This document shows positions 24,277-35,645 of a DNA stretch of 64,000 nucleotides, piece by piece; the first letter of the stretch is position 1; the number at the start of each line of letters is the position of its first letter. The DNA lies in the NCBI GenBank assembly GCA_029962745.1, contig CM057171.1:17988171-18052170 (forward strand), in the 5' to 3' direction. A program made the translations under genes and the position numbers. A model generated the notes under the pieces. It saw nothing but the letters and a program-made list of their open reading frames with translations. It did not search any database and was not told the origin of the DNA. The stretch is from Echinometra lucunter. Its lineage: Eukaryota; Echinodermata; Echinoidea; Camarodonta; Echinometridae.

Positions 24277-24780
24277 CATTGGCGTAAATTCCGGGGGTGG
24301 GGAATCTATCACCCCCACTTGGGGGAGAAGGGGGATGGTGTGTACAAATCCCCCCCTCCCCCCATGCAGACACACTTTTTCCTGAAGACAATATATTTTA
24401 ATTAATCAGTTAGTAAAAATTCTGAATATCTATCATAAACAACCATCATATTTTAGAATTTCTATTTGAAAATGCTATTGAAAACAAAAAAGTGGTTATT
24501 TTGGCTCGCTCGCTTCGCTCGCTCATCAAAATCTTAGGATTTCCATCCAAAATTGCGATCAAAATCGAGAAAAGTGGTTATTTTTGGCTCTCTCGCTTCG
24601 CTCTAACGTCATATTTTAGAATTTTTATTCGAAAATGCGATTCAAAACCTGAAAACCGGAAAAGTGGTTATTTTCTGCTCGCTCGCTCGCAAAATAGATA
24701 TCAAAATGTGAGTGAGAGGGAAAAAAATTGTTTAAAAAGTTTTTCATCCCCCCACTCCTCAAATTGGATTTATGCCGGTG
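24277..24780. mobile_element. hAT MITE, CATTGGCG family, copy 2 (intact ends)
   Basis: 504 bp, starting CATTGGCGTAAATTCC and ending GGATTTATGCCGGTG, with a perfect 8-bp target-site duplication GAGCACTA at 24269-24276 and 24781-24788. The 8-bp duplication and CA…TG ends are typical of the hAT superfamily. Inside are three degenerate copies of a unit of about 80 bp: an agaatttctatttgaaaatg-like part, gaaaagtggttatttt, and GCTCGCTCGCTTCGCTCGCT. It encodes no transposase. A second fully delimited copy lies inside the Harbinger element at 52827. Confidence 0.93.
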
Positions 24781-24834
24781 GAGCACTACCGTCCTCCTAA
24801 AATGTAGTCCTAGCTACGCCACAGATTCTAGACA

Positions 24835-24890
24835 TAGACTAGTTACCGGGAAATTTTGGGCTCTGCCCCCCCCCCCCCCGATAACAGGTA
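24835..24890. repeat. Flanking direct repeat, right copy
   Basis: Partner of 24096-24151, same orientation. It is followed by ctgttacgccactg at about 24892-24905, which resembles an inverted hAT end (CAGTGGCGTAAC). Confidence 0.8.
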
Positions 24891-25308
24891 CCTGTTACGC
24901 CACTGCGGATGATCACATGATTGCTACTGTATGTCTTTCGAAGTCACATGTTTTCTCCGTCAAGGCTATCCAAAGTCACAAGATAATCATTTCTCATTAT
25001 TCTGACCTTTATGCTGACGGCATATTTGAATTGTGTACATCTCCCGAGTAATGTGAAGCAGTTAGTGAATATTTTAGAAATGTAATGGAATCTGTCACTC
25101 TCAAAGGTCCGTTTATTTTGACTGAACAGAAACAAAACGTTAACGACTTGTTTTTAAGAAGGAAATTTACTTCCTGAAGTCCACCGTGTCCTCAAAGAAG
25201 TATTTTATGAAAGTTATGTCAGAGAATCTCTTGTTTCAGGTCCGTCACACAAGGGCCATCATTTGCTGACGTAAGGATTGCGTCAGTGAATGCGTCAGTG
25301 ATTGGTCA

Positions 25309-25800
25309 GGTAGGGGTGTTGCGGTCTAGTGGATTATGTATCCGGACCGTGAACCACAAGTTATGGGGTTCGAATCCCTGTCGCAGCATTTATGTATTTC
25401 AGCAAGACTTCAATCTACAATTTTGCATCACTCGACCCATGTGTAACGGGTGGATACTGGATACCCGGTAGGATTTATTCCTTGAATGAACTGAATCCCA
25501 CGGTTTTAGTGCTAAAACCTGGGTAATCATCACTGCAGGGTCGTCTGGGAGAACAGTACATAGGCTACTAGTACTGGGGACCGTTTCATGAAAGTTGTCA
25601 GCACTGACAAGTTGTCAGTCACTGACAGTTACCATAGTAACAGTCAGTGATCAGTGCTTCTCAGCCATTCAAAACCAAGGATTTTGCTGAAATTGTCAGT
25701 GACTGACAACTTGTCAGTGCTGACAACTTTCATGAAACGGACCCCAGGAGAGGCTATACTGTGCAAACAAGACACTGTTGTTATTATTATTACCACATCA
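25309..25800 (+). mobile_element. tRNA-derived SINE split by a MITE, (ATT)n tail
   Basis: Same family as 9110-9452: tRNA-like head at 25314-25386 (A box GGTCTAGTGGATTATG, B box GGTTCGAATCCC), then tcgacccatgtgtaacgg, ggtaggatttattccttgaat and ctgggagaacagtacat. The MITE at 25574-25747 interrupts it, and the body resumes with gagaggctatactgtgcaaac and a short ATT-rich tail. Comparison with the uninterrupted copy shows the insertion point in the gaagaggct region. Confidence 0.88.
25574..25747. mobile_element. MITE, TTCATGAA family A, copy 2
   Basis: 174-bp hairpin, starting CTGGGGACCGTTTCATGAA and ending in its near-perfect inverse. The arms of about 50 bp are rich in nested palindromes (gtcagcactgac, ttgtcagtcactgacag). 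The core is the reverse complement of the 19286 copy's core. It lies inside a SINE and must be younger than that SINE. No clear target-site duplication. Confidence 0.9.
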
Positions 25801-25804
25801 TCTG

Positions 25805-27385
25805 TCGTTATAAAAGAGTCTTATCCTTTAGACAATTTTGAAAAAGAATAGTACAAACAACACTTTGATAATTGCCGTAATTTAAACTCCTGTAATCCGT
25901 CGAATCCAATAAGATTTTATGAAAGCTAATTATGTCAGAGAATCTGTTGTTTAACAAGAATTACGCATTCTTGCATAGAAGTCGTTTCTATTACTAGTAT
26001 GAACATTTAAAAAATGCACTGCAATGATGGTTCGTTATGGAGATACATACACCAAACCTTGACTGCAAATCATAAACGAATGAGCTTATATTCAACAAGG
26101 TCTACATGGATGTAAATGGTGCTAAATTGTCTCTTTAATTTTCTGAAATCAATTTATCAGTCAGTTGATTGACTCTCCAGCAAAGGAATTCGATGTAGAG
26201 AGGCCCCACGAGAGAGACTGGAGCACGTTCCCAAAATCCCATATCAGGATTAAATTGAGTTAGACGTTGACAACAGCGATCGTCGTGAGGTGATTACTGA
26301 GATTGGGTATTAGCCAGTCTTTCTCGCAAACGACGAGGGTGGGGTGAATAGACTCTTCTCTTTGAACGGTGAGTGAGATGATGAAGATGATAAAGGGAAA
26401 AAAGCCAAGAGCACGATAGAGAATCATGAGAAAAAGTTGTGCAAGAAAAAAAGATGAAGAGGAGAATAATAAGAGTAGATATCCAAGAAGAAGAAGAGGA
26501 AGATGGCGATGATGATGATGATGATGATGATGATGAAGAAGAAGAAGAAGAAGAAAAAGAAGAAGAAGAAGAAACAGAAGAAGAATTAAGATAGGAGGAG
26601 GAAAGGAAGAAAAAATTGATTACTTTCATTCAACTGCAAGAATAAGTATAAGAAAACGGTTAAAGTAGAAGGCAATATAAGAATAGTCAAAGAATGATGT
26701 ATGATGAAAACAAATTATAACATACGGTAGGTGAATTAGTGTTTTAACAGTGAAATAAGTAGATTATATGTATAGGAAGAAATGATTAGATGTGTAGGCC
26801 TTTGTTGTAAGGTAGGAGGAATATAACAGGTGGAGATAAGATAGAAGTTTGAAGTTTGAAGTTTCTTTATTTTCCACATAATGTAAGTAACACAATTACA
26901 TAAACATATATATACTTATTCTTGGAATAACAATGTTTAAAATAAATTTGCATCTGAAAAATAATACATTTTACTGTTTGTAAGTATTAATTTAAGTTAA
27001 ATTAAGAATAAAAGATACTAGAGGAAGGAGAAGGAAAACAAAGTTGAAAAGAAAGTGAAAAAACAAAAACAAAACGAAGGAAGATGAACAACAACAAAAA
27101 AGAACTCTAATGAACAAGTGCAGAAGGATAACGTAAATGAGAAAGCATAACAATTTAGGGAAACTGATTTGTATGAAAAAAAGAGAGAAAATGAGCAAAG
27201 GTCCTCCGAGACAGATTGAATTAGAAATATTAAAGTTGACGATTGATTATGAATGAACTGGAGAAGCGATCAAAGAGGAGGAGATCAAAAAGAGATATAT
27301 GATTTAGGAACATCTAAGATTAAATGAGAATTACTTTGATCCGTTTGAAATTGGATACTCAATCCAGAGGCTAAAATGGCTGGTG
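25805..27385. other. Non-coding stretch with GAT/GAA tract
   Basis: A (GAT)n(GAA)n tract lies at 26506-26585. A gaagtttgaagtttgaagtttctttatt run at 26847-26875 resembles an antisense retroelement tail. A 111-codon Ser-rich frame over the triplet repeat is an artefact. Confidence 0.6.
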
Positions 27386-27748
27386 CAGTGGCGTCTTTTC
27401 GTAGACTTGTTTGACGGTATATTTCATCAAAGTGCTCAGTGGGCGTAGCGTAAGAGCGAGCGTTGAGGGGGCATTCGATGAGGGGGCGGTGATCTTGCTC
27501 GGAAAATTATACACGAATTATTAACACGGCTTTGATGAGGCTTGATGGGGGGGGGGGGGTCTTATTGTCTTCTTTCTCACCCTTTCCCCTTCTTCCTTTC
27601 CTTTCTTGCCATTTCTGTATTGTTTTCCCAAATCAATGGGGGGGGGGGGGGGTGCCGTCCATGCCTGTTGTACATTGTATTGCTACGCCACTGCAAATAC
27701 TGTACTATGTGACTTCATCCATATGGAAAACTTATCATTCTGTCTAAT

Positions 27749-27810
27749 CCTTATGGAAATCGTAAAAAACAACCACGATTTCGATCGGTTAAAGTTGATA
27801 GATAAGATTT
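27749..27810. repeat. Dispersed 60-bp repeat, copy 1
   Basis: The string through aaccacgatttcgatcggtt and gttgatagataagattt also occurs at 35518-35573 with about two differences. The flanks differ between the two loci, so it is an interspersed fragment, not a segmental duplication. Confidence 0.8.
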
Positions 27811-27994
27811 TTTTTTCGATTTCTGGCGTTAACGTCCTTTCTGTTCTCCTACAATTCTTTGTATTTTTATCAACGTCTCTTTCTGTCCATCTATCTCTCT
27901 GCCTTTCGTTATTTTTTTTTCATTTTTATTTTTTTGCCTGGAACTTAGTCTGTCCTTTCTTTGATTTAAAAAAAATAATGTATTGGAAATTCCA

Positions 27995-28107
27995 GGGGTG
28001 ATTTTTACTGACAAATTTGCTCTCAGCCAATCAGATGCAAGGATTTCAGTAGCTTATAACAGTTGTCAGTAAAAATCACTGACGAGACACTTCATGAGAC
28101 GCTCCCC
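27995..28107 (-). mobile_element. MITE, TTCATGAA family B, copy 2 (left arm shortened)
   Basis: Carries the family B core in reverse (ccaatcagatgcaaggattt) and the full right arm ending acttcatgagacgctcccc. The left arm jumps from GGGG to tgatttttactgac, having lost about 24 bp. A deletion within one hairpin arm is a common decay route for such elements. Confidence 0.85.
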
Positions 28108-28109
28108 AG

Positions 28110-28970
28110 ATTGTTGGGTGATGGTGGTGGTGGGGGGGGGGGGGGGTAAGGGGAGTGGTATCATAACCAGTTGGAGCCTTAATTGGGCTACAAACGGCCA
28201 TTTTCAGATTCTGGATTTTCTATCGAGCAGGAGTGATTTATTTATTCAAGAGAGTTCATTAATCTACATAAGATAGTTGTCTGCATTGGAAACTCTACGT
28301 TTTCATGACTTGTATTCAAAGAAAGTTTGTTGGACTGAGTCCAAACAAATACTATACGTCCTTACTAAGAGTACTACATACTACTGCATGCTGGTACATA
28401 CTCGACGTTATACTCAACGGAAGGCATTAACATTTTAATTGAGAAGGAAGAAGGGGGGGGGGGGGGTTTCACTACCCCTTGACCTGCCATTAAAGCAGAA
28501 CGATCTCGATGGAAACTTCGTGAGGATCTGACTATCGAATAGCAAGGGGTCGATGAGAATACTGGCTCGAAGCGTCAAGGACCGACTTTTCAAGATCTTC
28601 CTGAAAACCACTTAACGTGGTAAACTGGTGGGCCCTAGAGATTTGCCGATGTATCGGAGGGGAATTTAAAGCGGTGGAGAGAAGAAATGTGGAAGTGATG
28701 AATAGACATTAATGTTCAAAGGCTACAAATCCACCCAACTTGATTGTGAGCAATTGTCCACCACGCATGACGACCAGGTACAGAGTCAGTGACGTATGCG
28801 GATCTTGACCTTTATGAAAAAGAGCCAAATTTAGTTCTTTCCCCCTTTTTCTTCCCATGTTCCTTTCCTTCGTCTCTTCCCTGTATTTTCATCTCTTCCT
28901 TGTTTTCTTCTACCTCTGTCTTTGTGCCATGTTCGTTTCCACATCATTCACCACCTTTACTCCCTTCTCT
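28110..28970. other. Non-coding stretch, no gene seen
   Basis: Poly(G) runs lie near 28131 and 28455, otherwise unique-looking sequence. No recognisable coding frame. Confidence 0.55.
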
Positions 28971-28976
28971 ATCTTG

Positions 28977-29235
28977 CACGCTTAGAAAAATGGTGCTGAT
29001 TCGATCCTTCTCTTGTCCCACATTTGGAACCCTTAAATGTTCTTCAACGTGTTCAAAGAACCATTTAATAGCCTGTGATAAAGATTCTCCAAAGGGTTCT
29101 TTTAGAGTCTTTAGAACCATTATTGGTTGGACAAGGAACCTTTCGGTGTTCTAAAGAACCCTTTATAGAACTCTTTTTCTGGAGATTTTAAATACGGGAC
29201 AAAACGTTCAGACTGGCACATTTTTTCTGAGAGTG
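28977..29235. mobile_element. Probable MITE with AGAACC repeats
   Basis: Begins CACGCTTAGAAAAATGG and ends with a near inverse (cacattttttctgagagtg). The interior has many short AAGAACC or GGTTCTTT-like motifs in both orientations, for example near 29070, 29095, 29120, 29140 and 29155. This architecture resembles animal MITEs with TTAGAAAAA ends. No target-site duplication was confirmed. Confidence 0.55.
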
Positions 29236-29237
29236 TT

Positions 29238-30005
29238 TCCTCCCCCCCCCCTCCTCCTCCTCCTCCTCGTCTGCCTATTCTTTTCTTTATTCTCTTCTCA
29301 TCTTCTCTTTTTATTTTTTTTCTGACCATTTTGTAAGCACAAAACCCCGGCATCCCAACGGCTTCTTCAAGAGAAATGTGTGGCGGAGATGAGGGTGTGT
29401 GTGTGTGTGTGTGTGTGGGGGGGGGGGGGTCCGTTATGAAACTTTGAAGGTCCATTTACAAGGCTCCTTGTGAAAAATTTTATATTGTGGGGATCTCGAG
29501 TTAAAATATGGATCCCATGTTCAACAAATCTAAATTACAACCATGAACTACATGACTGTACATCCCTTTGGTATAGCATGAGAGTCGCCTATCATCATCA
29601 GTCGGATGTGCTCCACCCATTCTGTGGTCAAAGGCAGAAAGCCATCCGTTGAAATATGTCAGTGTCAGAAGGGCGGATTAGGAACGTTCTTCAACATGTT
29701 CACTGGAAAGGTCAATGGCAATTTGATCCTGCACAGTTCCTTTAAAGACATATCGCATCATACTTGTAAATGGGCGTTGTGGCATGGCTCCTGTAATCCA
29801 AATAACAGTGGAAGTTATAAACTGATTTAGCGGACCCAGGTTCGAGTCTGAGTCACGTCTTTCGGATGGTGACGTAATAGGTCGGTCCCATGCAGACGTA
29901 AATAATCATATCTGATTGATGCGTGTCTGTAAAACCCCGATTCAACAATAATCTTTCTATTCTTCTCGGACTATATACTTTATGAAAAACCATTGCTGTT
30001 ACTAC
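29238..30005. other. Non-coding stretch with a partial SINE-like segment
   Basis: (TCC)n lies at 29247-29270, (GT)n plus poly(G) at 29395-29428. At 29831-29950 a B-box-like GGTTCGAGTCT is followed by cacgtctttcggatggtgac, which resembles the start of a SINE body. The A box is not visible, so this would be a 5'-truncated copy. Confidence 0.5.
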
Positions 30006-30015
30006 GACAAGTACG

Positions 30016-30580
30016 GGTGATGTCCGTTATTCCGAAGCTTCGTTATTCCGAAGGTTTGTTATTCCGAAGGTTTGTTATTCCGAAGGTTTGTTATTCCGAA
30101 GGTTTGTTATTCCGAAACACGCAAATTGCGTACACCTAGATGTTCGTTAGTCCGAACATTTGTGGCGTTATTCCGAAGGTTCGTTATTCCGAAAATGAAA
30201 TAAGGTTCGTTAATCCGAAAATGAAATAGGTTCGTTATTCCGAAGGTTCGACAGTCCGAAAATGAAATAAGGTTCGTTAGTCCGAAAGTAACTAAAGAAC
30301 TAACGAACCTTATTTCATTTTCCGACTAACGAACCTTCGGAATAACGAACTTTATTTCATTTCCGGAATAACGAACCTTTGGAATAACGAACCTTCGGAC
30401 TAGCGAACCTTCTAACTAACGAACCTTCGGAATAAACAAACCTTCGGACTAACGAACCGTCGGAATAAACGAACCTTCGGACTAACGAACCTTCGGAATA
30501 AACGAACCTTCGGACTAACGAACCTTCGGAATAAACGAACCTTCGGAATAAACGAACCTTCGGAATAACGAACTGTAACT
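30016..30580. mobile_element. 565-bp foldback element of 16-17-bp units
   Basis: The left half (30024-30293) is a tandem array of TTCGTTATTCCGAAGG-type units. The right half (30305-30575) is the same unit inverted (CGGAATAACGAACCTT and CGGACTAACGAACCTT). The turn is at about 30294-30304. A perfect 10-bp direct repeat GACAAGTACG flanks it at 30006-30015 and 30581-30590 and is the likely target-site duplication. Terminal sequences just inside the flanks (ggtgatgtcc on the left, ggaactgtaact-like on the right) are unlike each other. An Arg-Phe-Val-Ser-rich minus-strand frame (30412-30669) is a translation of the array. Confidence 0.85.
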
Positions 30581-30599
30581 GACAAGTACGATGATGGAG

Positions 30600-31524
30600 A
30601 CGCGACGTTGATATGTTTATTATATAGACATTTTTTTTTCTTTAGTTGTATTTGCATGCAGTATGACATTGTTTAAATGCTCTCAATACCAAGCAGTCTA
30701 TCACGAAACTCAACTTGCTACCGTTTGCAGCATCCAGATTCATCTCCCCCCCCGTACGAATGGGGGGGGGGGGGGCTCTCCCGAAAACCGAAGGTCTTTT
30801 ATCTACGGCATGATGATAGAAACCTATTGTAAATCCCGAGACTGGCTATACTATGGAACGGGTCAGGCGACTACTTTACACAGGCGTGAGATTAATTTGT
30901 CATGTGTCAACCTACCTCAATGCAATATCAACAGTAGCTGCTAAACTCAGAGCGAATGTTTCAGACAGGAAAGACGGAGGAAATTGTTATTCGTGAAATA
31001 ATGACATCCTATCCTGTGCAGAATTATGAAGAAGAAATCTGAGAAATTGGACAAAGCCCGTTTATGCGTCTTTTTCTTATACACAGCATAAGATGTGATC
31101 ACCATAGAAAGCGCCTTGGATGTAAATTTCTCGTTCTTCTTGATCTAATGCGGTCATAAGTTATTCATTTCGTAGATTTGGAGAGGATTAGGGTGGGGTA
31201 ATGGGAGGGGCGTACACCGGGCAGCTCGCGGCGGAGAAGGTAAACCATGCAGCGGTCGTGTGTTCTACGATTTCCCGCCTCGCTTGTACGATCGTCGAAT
31301 GGTGCGTTGAGGGGTTGAATTACGCTCTTACGAATCGATTGCATGCGAGGTGGAAGGAAAAAAGCGAGTACTTACAAGGACTTCTGAAGTCATCATTTCT
31401 CCTCTCATTTTTAAAAAAATTTGATCGATTTTGGGATTTGTGCGCTCCTATCCGAAGGCAAAGTCGCGATTAGCTGTAAGCCAGGGTGGATTAGAAAATA
31501 TGAGAGGCAGGGAGCGAGAATGTG

Positions 31525-31568
<44 letters not shown>

Positions 31569-32405
31569 ATTGAGGATTGAGATAGACAGAAACTCTATAA
31601 AAGAGAGAAGGGAAAGGGAAGAGGAATGGATGGAGAGAGAAGTTGAAAGAAAGAGAGAGGGATAGGAAGAAAAGAAAAAAGATAGTAGAGGGAGAAAGAA
31701 AGAGAAAGAGAGGGGAAGGGAGGAGAGGAGAGAGAAGAAATTAAATGAAAAAGAAAAGGGAAGGGGAAAAAATTGACAGGCGAGAGAGAAAGGAGAAAAG
31801 GGAGGGGGGAGGAGAGTTGGATGAAGATCTTTGAACGGATAACTATCACCATTATCATGATTATTGATTATTCTGTTGCATGAGAAGAGCATGAGAAAAT
31901 GGAAAAACTACACATTTTTGCATGCATTTACAAGAACATTTTATGGATATTTATGGACAGACTGCACGACCTTTTCAGTATATAGTTGTTGTTGTTGTTG
32001 TTGTTGATTTTTACGGCGCTGTCATTCAAAAATGAATATTTACGCCATCTCCGTTGCGTTGTTAAAAATAAGCCCTTTTTGACTTATTGAAATAATTTGT
32101 TTTTCTATTAACAGACAAGACAAAGCCTTATATATAAGGAAAGCAAAAAGGGGTATCCTTGAAAATATAAGGCCTAATTTCAGAGAAAAATTTGCAGCGC
32201 GCGCAAGCTTTGATACACCTGTCATACGCCTGTAACAGATAACACCTCCTCGCTCATAAAGGCAAAATCTTGCCAGTCCGGCTCGGTACTTCGAGCAGAC
32301 TTCTCGGTTCAGCAAACCTAGGCAACTCAGAAGCCGCGCGGGGGGCGCTCTGTCGGTACGTATAGCGACAGATGCGAGTAATTTCACACGAATTATTATT
32401 CTTTC
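30600..32405. other. Non-coding stretch with GA-rich tract
   Basis: (GA)n lies at 31529-31564 and an irregular GA-rich tract at 31590-31810. A GTTGTT run at 31986-32006 is followed by gatttttacggcgctgt; a related string occurs at 40508-40545, so this is probably a repeat end. A 115-codon minus-strand frame at 32040-32387 has no motif. Confidence 0.55.
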
Positions 32406-32411
32406 TCTCTC

Positions 32412-33606
32412 TTTTTTTTTTTTTTTTTTTTAATTGATATTCATTTTATAAAACTTCGATAAACCCCAATTCAAGGCGGGAAAAGTGCAGTGCAATACAT
32501 AGACTAAGAAATAAGATACATTTACAGTCTTTAAACTAACAATTCTTTCATACAGATAAACTACGACATGTACGAGAATACATCATAACTATATCCTTTC
32601 ATACGTATCGACACACTTCAGGAACTCTAAAAGGCTCAAATGATTTTGTTTTTTACGTTGGAGCATTCGTTTAAGCGTCAGATCATTCATACAAACATTG
32701 ATTTCTTTACAAAAGGCCTCTCTAGGAAAATTATATTTCTTGCAGTTCAGGAGAATATGGGAAATGGTTTCGGGTTCCTCACATACATCACAAAGTCCAG
32801 TGTCATGCTTTTTCATTCGGAAAAGGTAAAGTTTAAGTTGCAATTCCCAAGTCTGAGTCTATGAATAATCCTTTCATCTCTTCTGTTTTTGCAGAAGGAT
32901 ATAAACTGTTCGGGTGTAGGTTGTATTTGAAATAAATGTCGACCCTTATCGGATGCTTCCCATTTTGTTCTCCATTTCGTTTGTAGGATTGTGAGTATGA
33001 GAGAACGAATTTCATTCTTGGTAAAAGGCATAGTGATGTCAATAGTAGGGTGACAAAGTCCCGTTTTTGCTAACGCATCAACAGATTCATTTCCGCTAAC
33101 ACCACAGTGGGCGGGTACCCATTCCAAGGATATTGCAATTCCATCCTTTTCCAAATGAGTGATCTTATATAAGATTTCATAGATAACTGCTGATGGTATT
33201 TTGTTTTTTAAGGCCTGTAATGCAGAAAGAGAGTCAGACAATATAAGGACTGAATTTTTCGGCTTATTAATGTCTACCCACTCTAATGCCATGTTAATGG
33301 CTGTAAGTTCTGCTCTGAATATCGCTATAGGGGAGAGGCGAAAAGCCTTTCCATACTTCAGACTAGGAATATAAAAAGCACAGCTAACCATGTTCTTGCT
33401 CGTTAAGCAAGATCCATCTGTATATATCATTAAATTATTCTTATATTTATCTAGCATCTCCGATGTTGCACTCTTATAATCTTACACTCTTATAATCATT
33501 ATAATTAAGATTCTTTGTAGGGGGATGGGCACAATGTTTCGGCAAGAAGTTTCGTTTTTTTGTTTGAGTGATTTTATTTCTTCGTTCAATAATATGATAC
33601 AAAATA
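32412..33606 (-). mobile_element. 5'-truncated non-LTR retrotransposon (LINE) with RNase H
   Basis: On the minus strand an RNase H domain and a cysteine-rich tail are followed by a stop at 32589, about 155 bp of 3' UTR, and a poly(A) tail seen as 20 T at 32412-32431. That is the 3' end of a LINE of a clade whose Pol ends with RNase H (as in I, R1, Ingi and related clades). The in-frame reading extends upstream of 33457 to about 33603, across a 16-bp duplication. Reverse transcriptase and endonuclease are missing, consistent with 5' truncation at insertion. No target-site duplication was found. Confidence 0.85.
32589..33457 (-). pseudogene. LINE Pol C-terminus: RNase H plus CCHC-like motif, frameshifted
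   Basis: RNase H cuts RNA in RNA-DNA hybrids during retrotransposition. The main frame (33457-32813, 214 codons) holds YTDGS (Asp14), AELTAI (Glu50), LSDS (Asp75), VPAHCGVSGNE (His117) and VDALA (Asp127), so every expected catalytic position is present. A second frame (32843-32589) continues with CDVCEEPETISHILLNC, a CX2CX7HX4C motif usual at the end of such Pol proteins. The switch near 32830 is a single-base loss. Upstream, a 16-bp tandem duplication (33467-33498) introduces a stop. Two frame breaks make this a dead copy, though its domain is well preserved, suggesting fairly recent activity. Confidence 0.9.
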
Positions 33607-33609
33607 ATC

Positions 33610-34940
33610 TAATAGTAGATAAAATTCTATAAACACGTTTTCAGACATGAATAATTTACTTCTGAATACAACAAATTGAATATGGGAAATTAACATAATT
33701 CGTGAACGTAGAAGACCGTCGTCATAAGCGAGTTGCTTGATGTCGATGGCGGCCTCAATGTTAAAAATAAATAAATAAATAAAAACTAACAAACAAACAA
33801 AAAACAGAGATAAAACTATAATATAACATAATTCTTAAGAAAAATGATCACGAGTTTACAGTGGAAGTGCATTAATCATGTTAATGATGGGGTCAAAATG
33901 TACTCGTGAGTTGTATGGACAAAATTAATGATAAATACTATAAATCATATGTAGATGAGTTAATGTGCTGGATTTGAATATAATATCAGACTGCGCTTTA
34001 TTGTCGCTTTAAAAGAGTAAATTGAGGAGCACATTGTTCCTGTGTTATGGGTAGATTATTCCACAAGTCAAAGCCAGGGTGTCTTATGGATTTATGCGTT
34101 ATCAATAATAACATTGGGAAGTTTTTAGATGAAAAGAAAAGGCTGAGCCTCTTGACCGAGTGTCAACTTACGTAATCAAATTTCCCAAGAAAGCAAAGCG
34201 AGCAGCGACAATTATGCTTTATTACAGTAAAGAAAGTTATGTCGATATCGAAATATGCTAGTCAGCATACACAAATTATACATTCGGGCATTTAATTGAC
34301 TCCCCCATGAAGTCACAATTGCACATGAAAAAAAGGGTGATGGGGGCATACATTGGTGCCCGAGCGCCCCTGCTATTATATTCGTGTCTGGCCAACTACA
34401 CCCCTCCTCCGTACATTTTATCATCTCGATTACCTTTCCTTTTCTTGAACATTTCTCGTTGTCAGAGATGGCGTTTTTTCCAACCGCGGTGGATAGCCGC
34501 CCCCTCCAAGCACTGCCCCTTAACTGGCTACGCCCCTCCTTCATCTTCTCTCCTGGCCTGTCCTCTGTCTTACGTCAATCCCCAACAGTCTCCCCCATCG
34601 ATTGCTTTTGCTATCCTTTGAATATTTCTCGGCTCGTTTACATAAAGAACGCCGTCCCAACAAGCGCGAGCACGGCAGGTGTTAAAACAGCCCCGAAAAT
34701 TCGCGAATTCGGCGAGTATTTTTGGAGTTGACGGGGCTCGGGTTGCAATCATTATTCTCAGTTTGTGATGGAAAGAGTGGATCAGTTTTGTTATCTGATG
34801 ACTGAAGTGCATAGAAGAATAGGATGATGGGTAAATGAGGGGGGGGGGGCATAAGAAGTTTTGGAGAACCATTATAGGCAAAGGTTGTAAACTTGATGTC
34901 CGCTGAAATAATATTGTTTGAATTAAATCCGGCAAATTTG
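33610..34940. other. Non-coding stretch, no gene seen
   Basis: AT-rich, with AAATA and AAAC repeats near 33765-33810 and a poly(G) run at 34840. Overlapping frames of 68 to 121 codons at 34212-34948 have no recognisable motif. Confidence 0.5.
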
Positions 34941-34948
34941 GTTAACAC

Positions 34949-35008
34949 TTGCTATACGAATTTGAAAAAGGAGAAAGAAAGAAAAGAAGAGATAGAGCCC
35001 CTGTCAAT

Positions 35009-35054
<46 letters not shown>

Positions 35055-35152
35055 GAGGAGGAGGAATAGAACTTTTAAAAAATGAAGAGAAAAAGGTGAA
35101 AAGAAGAATACAGGTTTTCAAAAAGAGAAAGTCCGTGAAGAATGGGAGATAC

Positions 35153-35220
<68 letters not shown>

Positions 35221-35594
35221 GAGAGGGGATGGGTAGATTTTTTTTTAAGAAATGAAGAGAAAGGAGAATATAAATAGAGGAAGACAGGTGTTTAAAAGGA
35301 GAGAGTGCTAGAAGAATAGGAGGAGATATATAATGACGGAGAGAGAGAAATAGAAGAGAGAGAGAGAGAGAGAGAGAGAGAAGGAAGGGGGGGGGGGGGG
35401 GGTGAAGGCGGGCCAGAGTGCAGAGATAGGAGAGTAGAATCGGTTTAATATGTTTAAGGAAAGAATTCAAGCACCTACAAGAGGACATGAACAAGTTCAA
35501 AGAACGAATAAATGAATTATGGATATCGTAAAAACAACCACGATTTCGATCGGTTAATGTTGATAGATAAGATTTCCCAAAAGACGAACAAGAG

Positions 35595-35645
<51 letters not shown>

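Noticed and set aside
27392..27674. hAT-like element with CAGTGGCG and CGCCACTG ends
   Set aside because: The ends are inverted, but flanking 8-bp sequences differ (ggctggtg versus caaatact) and inner similarity is short. Possible decayed copy only.
30016..30580. CRISPR-like array of short repeats
   Set aside because: Units are contiguous without unique spacers and invert at the centre; the context is eukaryotic and transposon-like.
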